Notes: generated by a model not told the origin, from the letters alone. Numbered from the stretch's first letter, positions 53,089 to 62,151 are shown. The stretch: 64,000 nucleotides of DNA from Chryseobacterium sp. FH2 (GCF_001045455.1 NZ_LFNE01000007.1:1-64000), one strand, 5' to 3'. A program made the numbers and translations.

Positions 53089-54120
53089 TTGAAATTTTAC
53101 AGACTCACACTCGTCGCCTCTTGTCTTTTGACATTGGTGATGTTTCTTTTAGTAATCATTTTTGATTCACTAAAGGATATCTATTACAGCACTCCCTTCT
53201 TTAAAATAGGCCTGTTTATATGTCTTATTTTTATTTTTGTAATTAATTATATAGTTCTTGAGTTGCTTTTCAATTATTACGGAAAGAAACAGGTCCGTGG
53301 TCTTTCTCAGATTTTACCTCAGGAAATTGTACATGCTAATGATGAAAATATTACCATTAAAGAATTGGGAGAAAGATTTTCTGACCTCAATCAGCAGCAA
53401 GTTACAGAAATTGATATGATGAAAGAGATGGAGAGCTATCGTAAAGAATATATCGGAAATGTTTCTCACGAGCTTAAAACCCCATTGTTTTCCATTCAGG
53501 GATATGTTGAAACGTTAAGAGATGGCGGAGTGGATAATATGACGATTCGTGACAAATATTTGGAGAGAATTGATATTTCTGTGGAAAGGCTGATCGCGAT
53601 CGTTACAGATTTGGATATGATCAACAGGCTTGAAGCGGGTGAAATTAACCTTACGGTTTCAAAATTTGATGTCAACCTCCTGATTAAAGAAATTTTCGAT
53701 TTATTAGATCTTGAAGCTGAAAAGCACAATACAACCTTACAAATCCAGACTTTGCATCCTCAAATTTTTGTAGATGCTGATAAGCAAAAAATTTCACAGG
53801 TATTTATTAATTTAATTTCAAATGCCATTCATTATGCCAATAGACAGGAAGCTAAGGTTGTTGTAAAAACGAGCATTCTTAAAAATAAAGTCTTAATAGA
53901 AGTTATTGATAACGGAATGGGGATAAAGCCGGAGAGTTTACCTAGAATTTTTGAAAGATTTTATCGCGTAGAAACCAGCAGAAGCAGAAGGGAAGGAGGC
54001 TCCGGGCTCGGCTTGGCGATCGTAAAACATATCCTTGAGGCGCATAACGAAAATATTACTGTGGAGAGTGTTTATCTTGAAGGAACTAAATTCAGTTTTA
54101 TGCTTGAAAAAAGTAAATAA
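53089..54120 (+). CDS. PhoR-like membrane sensor histidine kinase
   Basis: 343 residues. Two membrane helices (LVASCLLTLVMFLLVIIF and IGLFICLIFIFVINYIV) with a very short outer loop suggest an internal or membrane signal. The His-phosphorylation motif is NVSHELKTPLFSIQGY, followed by the N box (INLISNAIHYA), DNGMGI, and GGSGLGLAIVKHIL. The start appears to be TTG 53089, since no ATG precedes the first helix; the next Met is inside it. It partners the regulator 46 bases upstream. Confidence 0.9.
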   Translation: MKFYRLTLVASCLLTLVMFLLVIIFDSLKDIYYSTPFFKIGLFICLIFIFVINYIVLELLFNYYGKKQVRGLSQILPQEIVHANDENITIKELGERFSDLNQQQVTEIDMMKEMESYRKEYIGNVSHELKTPLFSIQGYVETLRDGGVDNMTIRDKYLERIDISVERLIAIVTDLDMINRLEAGEINLTVSKFDVNLLIKEIFDLLDLEAEKHNTTLQIQTLHPQIFVDADKQKISQVFINLISNAIHYANRQEAKVVVKTSILKNKVLIEVIDNGMGIKPESLPRIFERFYRVETSRSRREGGSGLGLAIVKHILEAHNENITVESVYLEGTKFSFMLEKSK

Positions 54121-54173
54121 TTTTCGCAAAATGTAAGAAAAAAAAATATTTTAAAAAATCATGAAATATTTTT

Positions 54174-54201
54174 TTGTCACATATCATTTATTTTATATTT
54201 G
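54174..54201 (+). promoter_or_regulatory. Promoter of the pRiA4b ORF-3-like gene
   Basis: TTG 54174-54176, a 17-base spacer and TATATTTG (54194-54201), 53 bases before the ATG at 54255. Its position rules out the in-frame TTG at 54174, which is the promoter -33 element itself. Confidence 0.7.
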
Positions 54202-54254
54202 CAGGAGAGATTTATCATAATAATAAAGGCAAAAAAAGTAAATTAAAAACTGAT

Positions 54255-54851
54255 ATGGTTTACAAAATCCGCGTAATATTAGATGCGAAAGAAGATATTT
54301 TCCGTGATATCGAAGTTAAAGGAAAACAGACGCTATGGAACTTACATTTAGGAATTAAGAGTGCATTCAGCTTGCAGGGAGACGAGCTTTCTACTTTTAA
54401 TTTGCTTGAAGAAGATGGAACAATAGTAAAAAGTGTTCCGTTAGAAGATATGAGTGACGATGGCGATGGCGAGATTATGTCGGATGTTTACATTGATGAG
54501 GCATTTGCTAATGTAAGTGATAAAGCTCAGTTTCAGTACGGACTTTTAGACCTTTGGGAATTTTTCTGTGAATTAGTTGAGATTATTGACGAAACAAAAG
54601 GCGTTAATTACCCAATTACTGTTTACAGATTCGGAAATGTTCCTTTAAAAGCCCCTAGCAAAAGCGGAAGCGCAGGAGGATCTAAAAAGAAATCAGCGAT
54701 GCCTTTAATGGATGATGATTTCAGTTTTGAAGACGACTTCGGAAGCAGCAACAATTTTGCGGATGAAGATGATGACAACTTTGATGACGAAGAAGAAGAC
54801 TATGATGATGATGTTTTCGATGATGAAGACGATGATAACGAAGAAAGATAA
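54255..54851 (+). CDS. pRiA4b ORF-3-like protein with acidic tail
   Basis: 198 residues from ATG 54255. The first 125 resemble the plasmid pRiA4b ORF-3 fold, found also as an IS1096 passenger protein (MVYKIRVILDAKEDIFRDIEV, TLWNLHLGIKSAFSL). A short basic linker (GGSKKKSAMP) leads to a tail of about 45 residues dominated by Asp and Glu. The family function is not known; the domain does not mark a transposon here, as no transposase or inverted repeat adjoins it. A single gene with a strong promoter and terminator. Confidence 0.82.
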   Translation: MVYKIRVILDAKEDIFRDIEVKGKQTLWNLHLGIKSAFSLQGDELSTFNLLEEDGTIVKSVPLEDMSDDGDGEIMSDVYIDEAFANVSDKAQFQYGLLDLWEFFCELVEIIDETKGVNYPITVYRFGNVPLKAPSKSGSAGGSKKKSAMPLMDDDFSFEDDFGSSNNFADEDDDNFDDEEEDYDDDVFDDEDDDNEER

Positions 54852-54872
54852 AAGACATTTTAAATTATATGG

Positions 54873-54901
54873 CCCTGAATGAAAATTCGGGGCTTTTTTG
54901 G
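54873..54901 (+). terminator. Terminator with U-run
   Basis: GCCCTGAAT (54873-54881) pairs with ATTCGGGGC (54886-54894), one G-U pair, followed by seven T. It ends the acidic-tail gene. Confidence 0.88.
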
Positions 54902-54914
54902 AATGATTTTTAAA

Positions 54915-55000
54915 CGCTTCTTCCTGTTATCCACTTTTATTCTTCGCTCCTTTGCCTTTGCTGCGGGGTAGCCGTTTCTATCTGGGCTATAATACCCAGT
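54915..55000 (-). repeat. Probable dispersed intergenic element
   Basis: The minus strand reads AGCCCAGATAGAAACGGCTA, then CCCGCAGCAAAGGC and GGAGCGAAGAATAAAAGTGG, ending AAGAAGCGTTTAAAA. I recognise wording of this kind as a repeated intergenic block in Flavobacteriia (gene-free, GC-richer than the surroundings, near gene ends). It codes for nothing visible. The assignment rests on memory of the pattern, not on a second copy in this window. Confidence 0.4.
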
Positions 55001-55069
55001 GTCATCATAAATTTTCGTAATAGCAGGGTCTTTTTGCTTTAAAAAATTCTATCTTTTAGCACAAATTAT

Positions 55070-55077
55070 TACATTTG
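55070..55077 (+). promoter_or_regulatory. -7 box of the GH13 lipoprotein gene
   Basis: TACATTTG, exact TAnnTTTG, 15 bases before ATG 55092. Confidence 0.6.
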
Positions 55078-55091
55078 TTAAAAATCGCTTA

Positions 55092-56438
55092 ATGAAAAAA
55101 TTAATTTTATTAGCTGCAATTGGTCTGGGAATTGTTTCCTGTACCACTCAAAATACAAAAAAGATGGCGGATTTACCTAAGGGCTGGAAACACAATACAA
55201 ATATCTACGAGGTCAACGTAAGACAATATACTAAAGAAGGAACTTTCAAAGCATTTGAAAAAGAAATGCCGAGGCTGAAATCAATGGGAATCAAAACACT
55301 TTGGTTTATGCCCATCACTCCGATTGCTCAACAGAATAAAAAAGGAAGTTTAGGCAGCCCTTATGCAGCGGCAGATTATACATCTGTCAATCCTGAATTC
55401 GGAACACTGGACGATTTTAAACACATGGTCAATGAAGCTCATAGATTAGGATTCAAAGTAATTATCGATTGGGTGGCAAACCATACAGGTTGGGATCATG
55501 TTTGGACAAAAACACATCCTGAATTTTATTTAAAAGATCTGGATGGAAGTTTTCATCGTGCTTCAGGAATGGATGATATCATCGAACTGGATTATAAGAA
55601 CCAGGAAATGCGCCTTGCAATGATCGACGCCATGAAGTATTGGGTAAAAGAAACAAATATTGATGGTTTCAGATGTGATTTGGCCTCTTGGGTTGAGGTT
55701 GATTTCTGGCAACAGGCACGTCCTGAGGTTGAAAAAATTAAACCTTTATTTTGGTTAGGTGAATTTGATGAATTGGAAAGTCCGGAATACGGAAAAGTTT
55801 TCGATGCAAGTTATTCTTGGAAATGGATGCATAAATCTGCAGACTATTATAAGAAAAATGAACCGCTTCAAGAGCTTAAAGACTTATTGGTACAGTATTC
55901 AAATATCGGAGATAGCTCAATGAGGGCTTGGTTCACAACCAATCACGATGAAAATTCATGGAACGGAACAGAATATGAAAAATATGGAGCCATCACAAAA
56001 CCAATGGCAGTATTTTCTGCAACCTGGAATGGTGTTCCATTATTATATTCGGGGCAGGAACTTCCCAATATGAAGCGTTTAGAATTCTTTGAAAAGGATG
56101 TTATCAAATGGACAAATACGTATCAGAATGCTGATTTTTATAAAACGTTATTAAATCTAAAAACTTCAAATCCTGCGTTGAGAGGAGGTGATGCAAGTGT
56201 TTCCACTTATCTTTTGAATACAACTGCTAATGATAAAATTTTAGCATACATAAGAAAAAACGGAAAAGATGAGGTCTTAGTGGTTTTAAACATGTCAAAG
56301 GAACCTGTAAATTTCAGAATTGAAGATGAAAATTTATCAGGAAATTTCAAAAATATATTTGACGGTAAAAAAAGAGATTTCACTAACGGAAAAGATTTTA
56401 ATTTCAAAGTTTCAGATTATGTTGTATATGAAAAATAA
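55092..56438 (+). CDS. GH13 alpha-amylase-family lipoprotein
   Basis: 448 residues with a lipobox (LGIVSCTTQ). The four GH13 regions are visible: region I IIDWVANHTG, region II GFRCDLAS with the nucleophile Asp, region III FWLGEFDE with the acid Glu, and region IV FTTNHDENSW. The barrel starts NIYEVNVRQYTKEG and ends with a beta domain (FRIEDENLSGNFKNIFDG). It should cleave or rearrange alpha-glucans in the periplasm or at the surface. No other starch-use gene lies nearby. Confidence 0.93.
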   Translation: MKKLILLAAIGLGIVSCTTQNTKKMADLPKGWKHNTNIYEVNVRQYTKEGTFKAFEKEMPRLKSMGIKTLWFMPITPIAQQNKKGSLGSPYAAADYTSVNPEFGTLDDFKHMVNEAHRLGFKVIIDWVANHTGWDHVWTKTHPEFYLKDLDGSFHRASGMDDIIELDYKNQEMRLAMIDAMKYWVKETNIDGFRCDLASWVEVDFWQQARPEVEKIKPLFWLGEFDELESPEYGKVFDASYSWKWMHKSADYYKKNEPLQELKDLLVQYSNIGDSSMRAWFTTNHDENSWNGTEYEKYGAITKPMAVFSATWNGVPLLYSGQELPNMKRLEFFEKDVIKWTNTYQNADFYKTLLNLKTSNPALRGGDASVSTYLLNTTANDKILAYIRKNGKDEVLVVLNMSKEPVNFRIEDENLSGNFKNIFDGKKRDFTNGKDFNFKVSDYVVYEK

Positions 56439-56479
56439 ACCGTTACAGCACCAGCTGAAGATTGAATTTAAAAAAGATA

Positions 56480-56505
56480 AAAAGCGGACTTTTAAGTCCG
56501 CTTTT
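56480..56505. terminator. Bidirectional hairpin
   Basis: AAAAGCGGACTT (56480-56491) pairs with AAGTCCGCTTTT (56494-56505), followed by T. It ends the GH13 gene and the converging gene at 56531. Confidence 0.9.
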
Positions 56506-56530
56506 TCACAAATTGTAATAATATAAAAGG

Positions 56531-57463
56531 TTACAATGCCTGTAATTTTACATTATCAATAACCCAAAGTTCTGCAGCTGCATTATTTCTTACCCCAATT
56601 CTTAGTTTCAATTGACTTGAATTAGGAATTTCTGTCACAGATAACTCCGTTATTGCTTGAGCTCCGGTAAAAGTAATTCCCGAACCTGTATTGGTATTGG
56701 GTGAGGTTACAGTAATTCCTGATGATGAATACGTGTTTGTACCTGTTCCCGACCCTGAAAATGACCATCTTGTGTTGGTTGCACTCGAAGAATTACCTCC
56801 CGTGAGGGTAAGTTTAGTGTTATAATTAGCACCGCCATCTATACTTACATCTACTGTGATGATATCGTTATTTTCCATCCCATTAGCTGTGCTTCCTATA
56901 GAAAATGCGGCAATATCGAAGCTGAATGTAATATTATTGGTATAGGATGACGCATCAACAGTATTAAATTCTATATAGGAAGTCGTAGCGCTGCTATTGT
57001 TGCTGGAATATCCGTAGCCTCTTATTCCTTCAGAAAATAACGAAGAAGAAGCCGGAGCATCAGAGGTTGTAGTTGATCCTGATGTGAAATTAAAACCTGA
57101 AGGTGAAAATCCCGACGTTGTATAGTTTACAGAATCACCCGTTTCAAACCCTTGTGAGAAAATAATTCCTGTTTGAGATGAGCCATTGCTTGCATTACCT
57201 TCAAATCCTAAGTTTTGCCACTTTGCTCCATCCCAGCCAAAAAATATTTTCTTTTCTTTATCAAAAACAATTAATCCTTCACTTGCCGTGCTCGAAAGAG
57301 AAGTTACAGCGGCTGTTGTTAATCTGGGGACAATTAGCCCTTTTGTGTCTGAGTTTACATCCAATGCAGCAGAAGAGTTTGGAGTGTCCGTGTTGATGCC
57401 AACCTGTGAGAAGGCAGAAGAATACATTAAAACTAATGTAAATAGAGATAATTTTTTTGTCAT
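56531..57463 (-). CDS. Secreted Ser/Thr/Gly-rich protein with lectin-like sandwich
   Basis: 310 residues with a signal peptide (SSAFSQ). The N-terminal VGINTDTPNSSAALDVNSDTKG and GLIVPRLT, then IVFDKEKKIFFGWDGAKWQNLG, form a module common at the start of Bacteroidetes surface proteins. A Ser/Thr/Asn-rich beta-sandwich of about 190 residues follows, ending AAELWVIDNVKLQAL, like choice-of-anchor folds. There is no T9SS sorting domain, so the route of export is unclear. Function unknown; adhesion is a guess. Confidence 0.7.
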   Translation of the reverse strand: MTKKLSLFTLVLMYSSAFSQVGINTDTPNSSAALDVNSDTKGLIVPRLTTAAVTSLSSTASEGLIVFDKEKKIFFGWDGAKWQNLGFEGNASNGSSQTGIIFSQGFETGDSVNYTTSGFSPSGFNFTSGSTTTSDAPASSSLFSEGIRGYGYSSNNSSATTSYIEFNTVDASSYTNNITFSFDIAAFSIGSTANGMENNDIITVDVSIDGGANYNTKLTLTGGNSSSATNTRWSFSGSGTGTNTYSSSGITVTSPNTNTGSGITFTGAQAITELSVTEIPNSSQLKLRIGVRNNAAAELWVIDNVKLQAL

Positions 57464-57634
57464 GTTGTTTTTTTATTAAAAGTCTGACTAAAATATATAA
57501 ATTGTTCTATTTTTATATTAAATAATTATCAAATATTATTATGTTTTGTTGAGTATATAATAGTATGAATTGTTTGTTTTTATATAATAATAAAATTTTG
57601 TAGTAAAAAATTATAGATTATATTAAATTTGATA

Positions 57635-57642
57635 TATTTTTG
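57635..57642 (+). promoter_or_regulatory. -7 box of the GreA-like gene
   Basis: TATTTTTG, exact TAnnTTTG, 18 bases before ATG 57661. An AAAGGAGGA ribosome-site-like run abuts the ATG with almost no spacing, which is unusual. Confidence 0.55.
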
Positions 57643-57660
57643 TTCTAATTTAAAGGAGGA

Positions 57661-58101
57661 ATGGATAAATCAGGTATTTTAGAAATTATTAAAAGTAAAC
57701 TTGCAGAAAAAATTCAAAACTTTGAAAATTTAATAGCTGAAACCAGAGCATCAAATAATGATACCAAAAGTTCGATGGGTGATAAATATGAAACCGGACG
57801 TGAGATGCTCCAGCAGGAGATCAACAATTTGCAGCGACAGCTTAATGAAACTTTAAATCAGCAAAGTATTATTCAGAAAATTACGGTCGAGCCATTATCG
57901 AAAGTTCAAAACGGAACATTGGTAAAAACTAATAAAGGATTATTTTACATTTCGGCGCCGGTAGGAGAAATAATTTTTGATCATCAGAAAATCATGACTA
58001 TTTCTGTAGAATCGCCTTTGGCGAAAGCTATGTTTGGCAAGAAAAAAGAAGAAACATTTATGATTAATAATATTCAGCAAACAATTGAAAATATTTGGTA
58101 A
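57661..58101 (+). CDS. GreA/GreB-like C-terminal-domain protein
   Basis: 146 residues. An N-terminal coiled coil (NFENLIAETRASNNDTKSSM, then EMLQQEINNLQRQLNET) is joined to a small beta domain (VQNGTLVKTNKGLFYISAPVG). The layout resembles transcript-cleavage factors of the Gre family and proteins that Bacteroidetes annotations often call 3-oxoacyl-ACP synthase by mistake. The acidic tip residues that Gre factors need were not confirmed, so activity at RNA polymerase is open. Single gene. Confidence 0.7.
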   Translation: MDKSGILEIIKSKLAEKIQNFENLIAETRASNNDTKSSMGDKYETGREMLQQEINNLQRQLNETLNQQSIIQKITVEPLSKVQNGTLVKTNKGLFYISAPVGEIIFDHQKIMTISVESPLAKAMFGKKKEETFMINNIQQTIENIW

Positions 58102-58294
58102 TTAACCCTTTATTAAAATGAAAATTAAAAATATGCTTCCGGTTGTTTTTCTGTTAGATAAAGATATTCAAAAGGTATGATAGTTGTGTTACGATATTTA
58201 ATTCATTTGAATATTAATTTTTGAAAAATCTTCATTTATGACAAGTAGTTATAAAAGGTTGTAAGGCTATGTAATAGAAATTATATCTTCAGAT

Positions 58295-58327
58295 AAAAAA
58301 AGCATGCGTAAAATGGATGCTTTTTTT
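58295..58327 (+). terminator. Hairpin before thyA
   Basis: AAAAAAAGCAT (58295-58305) pairs with ATGCTTTTTTT (58317-58327), T-rich end. About 190 bases after the GreA-like gene; the DNA in between shows no coding frame. Confidence 0.75.
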
Positions 58328-58351
58328 GATACGTTTTCGAATTAGATTCTT

Positions 58352-58359
58352 TAAATTTG
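58352..58359 (+). promoter_or_regulatory. -7 box of thyA
   Basis: TAAATTTG, exact TAnnTTTG, 23 bases before ATG 58383; a possible -33 TTG sits at 58326-58328. Confidence 0.6.
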
Positions 58360-58382
58360 GACCATAAAAATCGCTTTTCAAA

Positions 58383-59177
58383 ATGCAAAATTACTTAGAT
58401 CTTTTACAATATATTTTAGATAACGGAACAGACAAAACAGATAGAACAGGAACAGGGACAAGAAGTGTTTTCGGGTATCAGCTGAGATATGATTTGTCGA
58501 AAGGTTTTCCTTTGGTTACAACTAAAAAAGTGCATTTGAAATCAATTATTTATGAATTGCTTTGGTTTTTAAAAGGAGATACAAATATTACATATTTAAA
58601 AGATAACGGAGTTTCAATCTGGGACGAATGGGCAGATGAAAATGGTGATTTAGGCCCTGTTTACGGAGCACAGTGGAGAAGCTGGAACGGTAAAGACGGA
58701 AAAGTAGTAGACCAAATTTCAGAAGTAATTGAGCAAATCAAAAAAAATCCGGATTCCAGAAGATTGATTGTTTCTGCGTGGAATGTTGCTGAAATACCAA
58801 ATATGGCCTTGGCGCCTTGTCATGCTTTGTTCCAGTTTTATGTAGCAGACGGAAAGTTGTCACTTCAGTTATACCAGAGGAGTGCAGATGTTTTCCTGGG
58901 AGTTCCGTTTAATATTGCAAGCTACGCGTTATTATTGATGATGGTTGCACAGGTATGTGATTTGGAAGTTGGTGATTATGTCCACAGTTTTGGTGATGTT
59001 CATATTTATAATAATCATTTTGAGCAGGTGAATAAACAACTTTCAAGACAGACAAGGCCTCTTCCGGCAATGAAGCTGAATCCTGAGATTAAAAACATTT
59101 TTGATTTTAATTTTGAAGATTTTACATTAGAAAACTATGATCCGCATCCGGGAATTAAAGCGCCTGTAGCGATTTAA
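58383..59177 (+). CDS. thyA: Thymidylate synthase
   Basis: 264 residues, the standard folate-dependent ThyA size. [19 protein letters not shown] opens the enzyme, [19 protein letters not shown] binds dUMP, and the catalytic Cys is in [24 protein letters not shown] is the phosphate Arg motif, and [16 protein letters not shown] is near the end. It methylates dUMP to dTMP. It has its own promoter and terminator, so is a single unit. Confidence 0.97.
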   Translation: MQNYLDLLQYILDNGTDKTDRTGTGTRSVFGYQLRYDLSKGFPLVTTKKVHLKSIIYELLWFLKGDTNITYLKDNGVSIWDEWADENGDLGPVYGAQWRSWNGKDGKVVDQISEVIEQIKKNPDSRRLIVSAWNVAEIPNMALAPCHALFQFYVADGKLSLQLYQRSADVFLGVPFNIASYALLLMMVAQVCDLEVGDYVHSFGDVHIYNNHFEQVNKQLSRQTRPLPAMKLNPEIKNIFDFNFEDFTLENYDPHPGIKAPVAI

Positions 59178-59199
59178 AAATAATAGTTTGAAATATAGG

Positions 59200-59231
59200 A
59201 AGTGAAGCAGGAAAACTCTTCACTTTTTTTG
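59200..59231 (+). terminator. Terminator of thyA
   Basis: AAGTGAAG (59200-59207) pairs with CTTCACTT (59218-59225), followed by a run of T. Confidence 0.88.
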
Positions 59232-59272
59232 TAACTTTTACATTAAACTTCCTACCTATTTGCTATATAATT

Positions 59273-59503
59273 ATGAAATCACTTAAAATTAATATAGAAG
59301 AAAACGCTGATATCGAAAAAATAAAAGAATTATTACTTCAGGTAAAAGGTATCAGCTCCATAGAAATTATTGACGATGAAAATCCCGAAAGCGAACTGAA
59401 AAAAGCTTTTAACAAAACTAAAGAACAGTTTAAAAAAGGGGATTACGAAACGGTAGTCAATGATATTTTCGATATATTAACAAAAAATAATCCTAAAAAA
59501 TAA
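59273..59503 (+). CDS. Small unknown protein coupled to the M1 peptidase gene
   Basis: 76 residues, acidic with a basic end. The first 40 have a ferredoxin-like pattern (LKINIEENADIEKIKELLLQ, then ISSIEIIDDENPE), the rest a helix with alternating Lys and Asp (KGDYETVVNDIFDIL). No firm family; antitoxin-like DUF2683 was considered but not supported. Its TAA overlaps the peptidase ATG (TAATG), so translation is probably coupled. Confidence 0.6.
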   Translation: MKSLKINIEENADIEKIKELLLQVKGISSIEIIDDENPESELKKAFNKTKEQFKKGDYETVVNDIFDILTKNNPKK

Positions 59504-62016
59504 TGAAAAAGGCCATTTTATCAATTGCTTTATTAGGCGGAATTTTCTTTTCTGTAAATCTTTCTGCACAGACAGAAACATCTGGAAGAGAAAAAGTTTA
59601 CAGAGCTACTCATACAAAAGTGACGGAACTGAAACACACAAAGCTGAAAGTAAACTTTGACTATCAGAAGGAACAGATGAACGGGGAAGAATGGTTGACT
59701 GCCTCACCTTACTTTTATCCTACCAACGAATTGATGCTTGATGCAAAGGGAATGCTTATTCATGAGGTTGCTTTAGAAAATAATGGTAAAAAATCTCCTT
59801 TAAAGTATGATTATAAAGATGATATTCTAAAAATAGCTTTAGATAAAACATATCAGAAAAACCAAGATTATACAGTCTATATTAAATATACATCCCGTCC
59901 GAATGAAGTAAAACAACAAGGAAGTGCGGCGATTAATGATGCAAAAGGTTTATATTTCATTAATGCTCAAGGGAAAGATCCTGATATGCCGACTCAAATC
60001 TGGACTCAGGGCGAAACAGAATCTTCGTCTGCCTGGTTTCCGACAATTGATAAGCCAAACCAAAAATCTACTCAGGAAATTTATATGACAGTTCCTGATA
60101 AATATGTGACACTTTCAAATGGTATTCTAAAAGATTCTCAAAAGGAATCAAATGGTTTGAGAACAGATCATTGGATAATGGATAAGAGACATTCTACCTA
60201 TCTTTTCTTCATGGGAGTAGGTGAATATGCTATTGTAAAAGACAAATGGAAAAATATTCCCGTAGATTATTATATTGAAAAGGAATACGAACCGTATGCA
60301 AAGCAGATTTATGGAAATACTCCTGAAATGATCGAGTTTTTCTCTAAAAAAATGGGTTACGATTATCCTTGGGCAAAATATGCACAGATTTCAGGAAGGG
60401 AATATGTAAGTGGTGCTATGGAAAACACGACTGCAACACTACACGGAAGCGATATTTTGCAAAAGCCGGGACAATTAATCGACGAAAATAAGTGGGAAGA
60501 TACCATTGCTCACGAATTATTCCATCATTGGTTTGGAGACTTGGTAACGGCAGAAAGCTGGAGCAATCTTACAGTAAATGAATCTTTTGCCAACTATTCG
60601 GAATATCTTTGGAACGAATATAAATACGGTAAAGATCAGGCAGATTATCATCAGATGGAAGATGTAAATATGTATCTTCATAATCCTTCTGATTTTAAGA
60701 AAAATCTGGTGAGGTTTGGATATGATTCACGTGAAGATGTTTTTGATTTGGTAACCTATCAAAAGGGTGGAGGAATTCTTCATATGTTGAGAAATTATTT
60801 GGGTGATGATGCTTTCTTTGCAGGAATGAATGATTATTTGAAAACAAATGAATATCAAAATGCTGAAGCTCATCAATTGAGATTATCATTTGAAAAAGTT
60901 TCAGGAAAAGATTTAAACTGGTTCTTTAATCAATGGTATTTCGGAAGCGGAAACCCAAAAATCAATTATTCATATACTTTTGAGCCTGTAAAAAAACAGA
61001 TTGCAGTCACCATTAGCCAAACTCAGGAACAACCCTTCGAGTTTCCTTTGGCAATCGATGTTTATGATAACGGAAAACCGAAAAGATATAATGTCTGGGT
61101 AAAAGCTGAAAGTACAAATACTTTCAATTTTGATGTTTCTAAAAATGCAGATTTGGTAAACATCAATGCAGATGGAGTGTTGGTCGCTGATATTACGGAT
61201 ACAAAAACTCCCGAGCAATATCTGATGCAGTTTATAGGTTCAAAAGAATTTAAAAGCAGATACAACGCATTAAACGGAATAAAAGATCAGGTTGGAAAGA
61301 GCCCTGCTGCTACAAAATTATTGGCTGCAGCTTTGAAAGATCCTTATTTCAGGGTTAGAACGAAAGCATTAAATTTAATGGATTTGACGAATGCTGAGCA
61401 GTTTAAAGCTTTAGGTACAGAAGTTGAAAAACTAGCTTCAAATGATCCTAAAACATTGGTTCAGGCTGCTGCGATTTCAGCTTTAGCAAAAACAAAAGAC
61501 AAAAAATACCTTCCGATTTTTGAAAAAGGAGTCAATGCGGTTTCAAATTCAGTGAAAGGAAATTCAGTAGGTGCAATTCTTGCCATTGATCCCTCAAAAG
61601 CTAATACTTTAGGAGATAAAATGGATTTGGATGGAGCTTCAGATACTTTAATCGAGCAGATGTTACCAATTGTTGTAAAGAATAAAGTGACCTCACAAAT
61701 GGCAAATATTGCTCAGTTTGCGGCATTTTACCCTTTTATTAAATTCCAAAATCCGGAACTGGGGAAAACTTCTGAGGAAGGATATAACTGGATTATGTCT
61801 TCAGATAATCTGAAAGCAACGGAAAATATTACAAAAGTTTTAGTACATTCAAAAGGGCAAATGGGCGATAATCCTCAGGTAAAAATGATGATTTCCCAAA
61901 TGTTGAAAGATGGGCTGAGCAAGAAAATGGAACTGTTGAAACAGAACCCGCAAAATGCAGCAAGTATCAATAAACAAATTGATGCTATCAACAAAGCAAT
62001 CGAAGATTTTAAATAA
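59503..62016 (+). CDS. M1-family aminopeptidase with HEAT-like C-terminus
   Basis: 837 residues with a signal peptide (VNLSAQ). The zinc site is HELFHHWFGD with the third ligand in NESFANYSEYLW, and the exopeptidase substrate motif GAMENTTATLHG is intact. After the thermolysin-like domain, a beta domain and about 240 residues of HEAT-type helices follow (FRVRTKALNLMDLTNAEQ). It removes N-terminal residues from peptides in the periplasm. It overlaps the stop of the 76-residue protein gene. Confidence 0.93.
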   Translation: MKKAILSIALLGGIFFSVNLSAQTETSGREKVYRATHTKVTELKHTKLKVNFDYQKEQMNGEEWLTASPYFYPTNELMLDAKGMLIHEVALENNGKKSPLKYDYKDDILKIALDKTYQKNQDYTVYIKYTSRPNEVKQQGSAAINDAKGLYFINAQGKDPDMPTQIWTQGETESSSAWFPTIDKPNQKSTQEIYMTVPDKYVTLSNGILKDSQKESNGLRTDHWIMDKRHSTYLFFMGVGEYAIVKDKWKNIPVDYYIEKEYEPYAKQIYGNTPEMIEFFSKKMGYDYPWAKYAQISGREYVSGAMENTTATLHGSDILQKPGQLIDENKWEDTIAHELFHHWFGDLVTAESWSNLTVNESFANYSEYLWNEYKYGKDQADYHQMEDVNMYLHNPSDFKKNLVRFGYDSREDVFDLVTYQKGGGILHMLRNYLGDDAFFAGMNDYLKTNEYQNAEAHQLRLSFEKVSGKDLNWFFNQWYFGSGNPKINYSYTFEPVKKQIAVTISQTQEQPFEFPLAIDVYDNGKPKRYNVWVKAESTNTFNFDVSKNADLVNINADGVLVADITDTKTPEQYLMQFIGSKEFKSRYNALNGIKDQVGKSPAATKLLAAALKDPYFRVRTKALNLMDLTNAEQFKALGTEVEKLASNDPKTLVQAAAISALAKTKDKKYLPIFEKGVNAVSNSVKGNSVGAILAIDPSKANTLGDKMDLDGASDTLIEQMLPIVVKNKVTSQMANIAQFAAFYPFIKFQNPELGKTSEEGYNWIMSSDNLKATENITKVLVHSKGQMGDNPQVKMMISQMLKDGLSKKMELLKQNPQNAASINKQIDAINKAIEDFK

Positions 62017-62021
62017 ATTTC

Positions 62022-62052
62022 AAAAAAGCACTTCAATATGAGGTGCTTTTTT
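62022..62052 (+). terminator. Terminator of the aminopeptidase gene
   Basis: AAAAAAGCACTTC (62022-62034) pairs with GAGGTGCTTTTTT (62040-62052), one G-U pair, with a T-run. Confidence 0.88.
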
Positions 62053-62151
62053 ATTTTAGAGAATTAAAGTTAAATATTTTTAAAAATTAGATAATATTCC
62101 TCACTGATTAAACGTTTACATTTTTTAAATTCGTATAAAAATTAAAACAGT

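Noticed and set aside
54255..54851. Sign of an IS1096-type transposon from the passenger-protein fold
   Set aside because: No transposase, terminal inverted repeats or target duplication are seen around the gene, so it is taken as a stand-alone gene.
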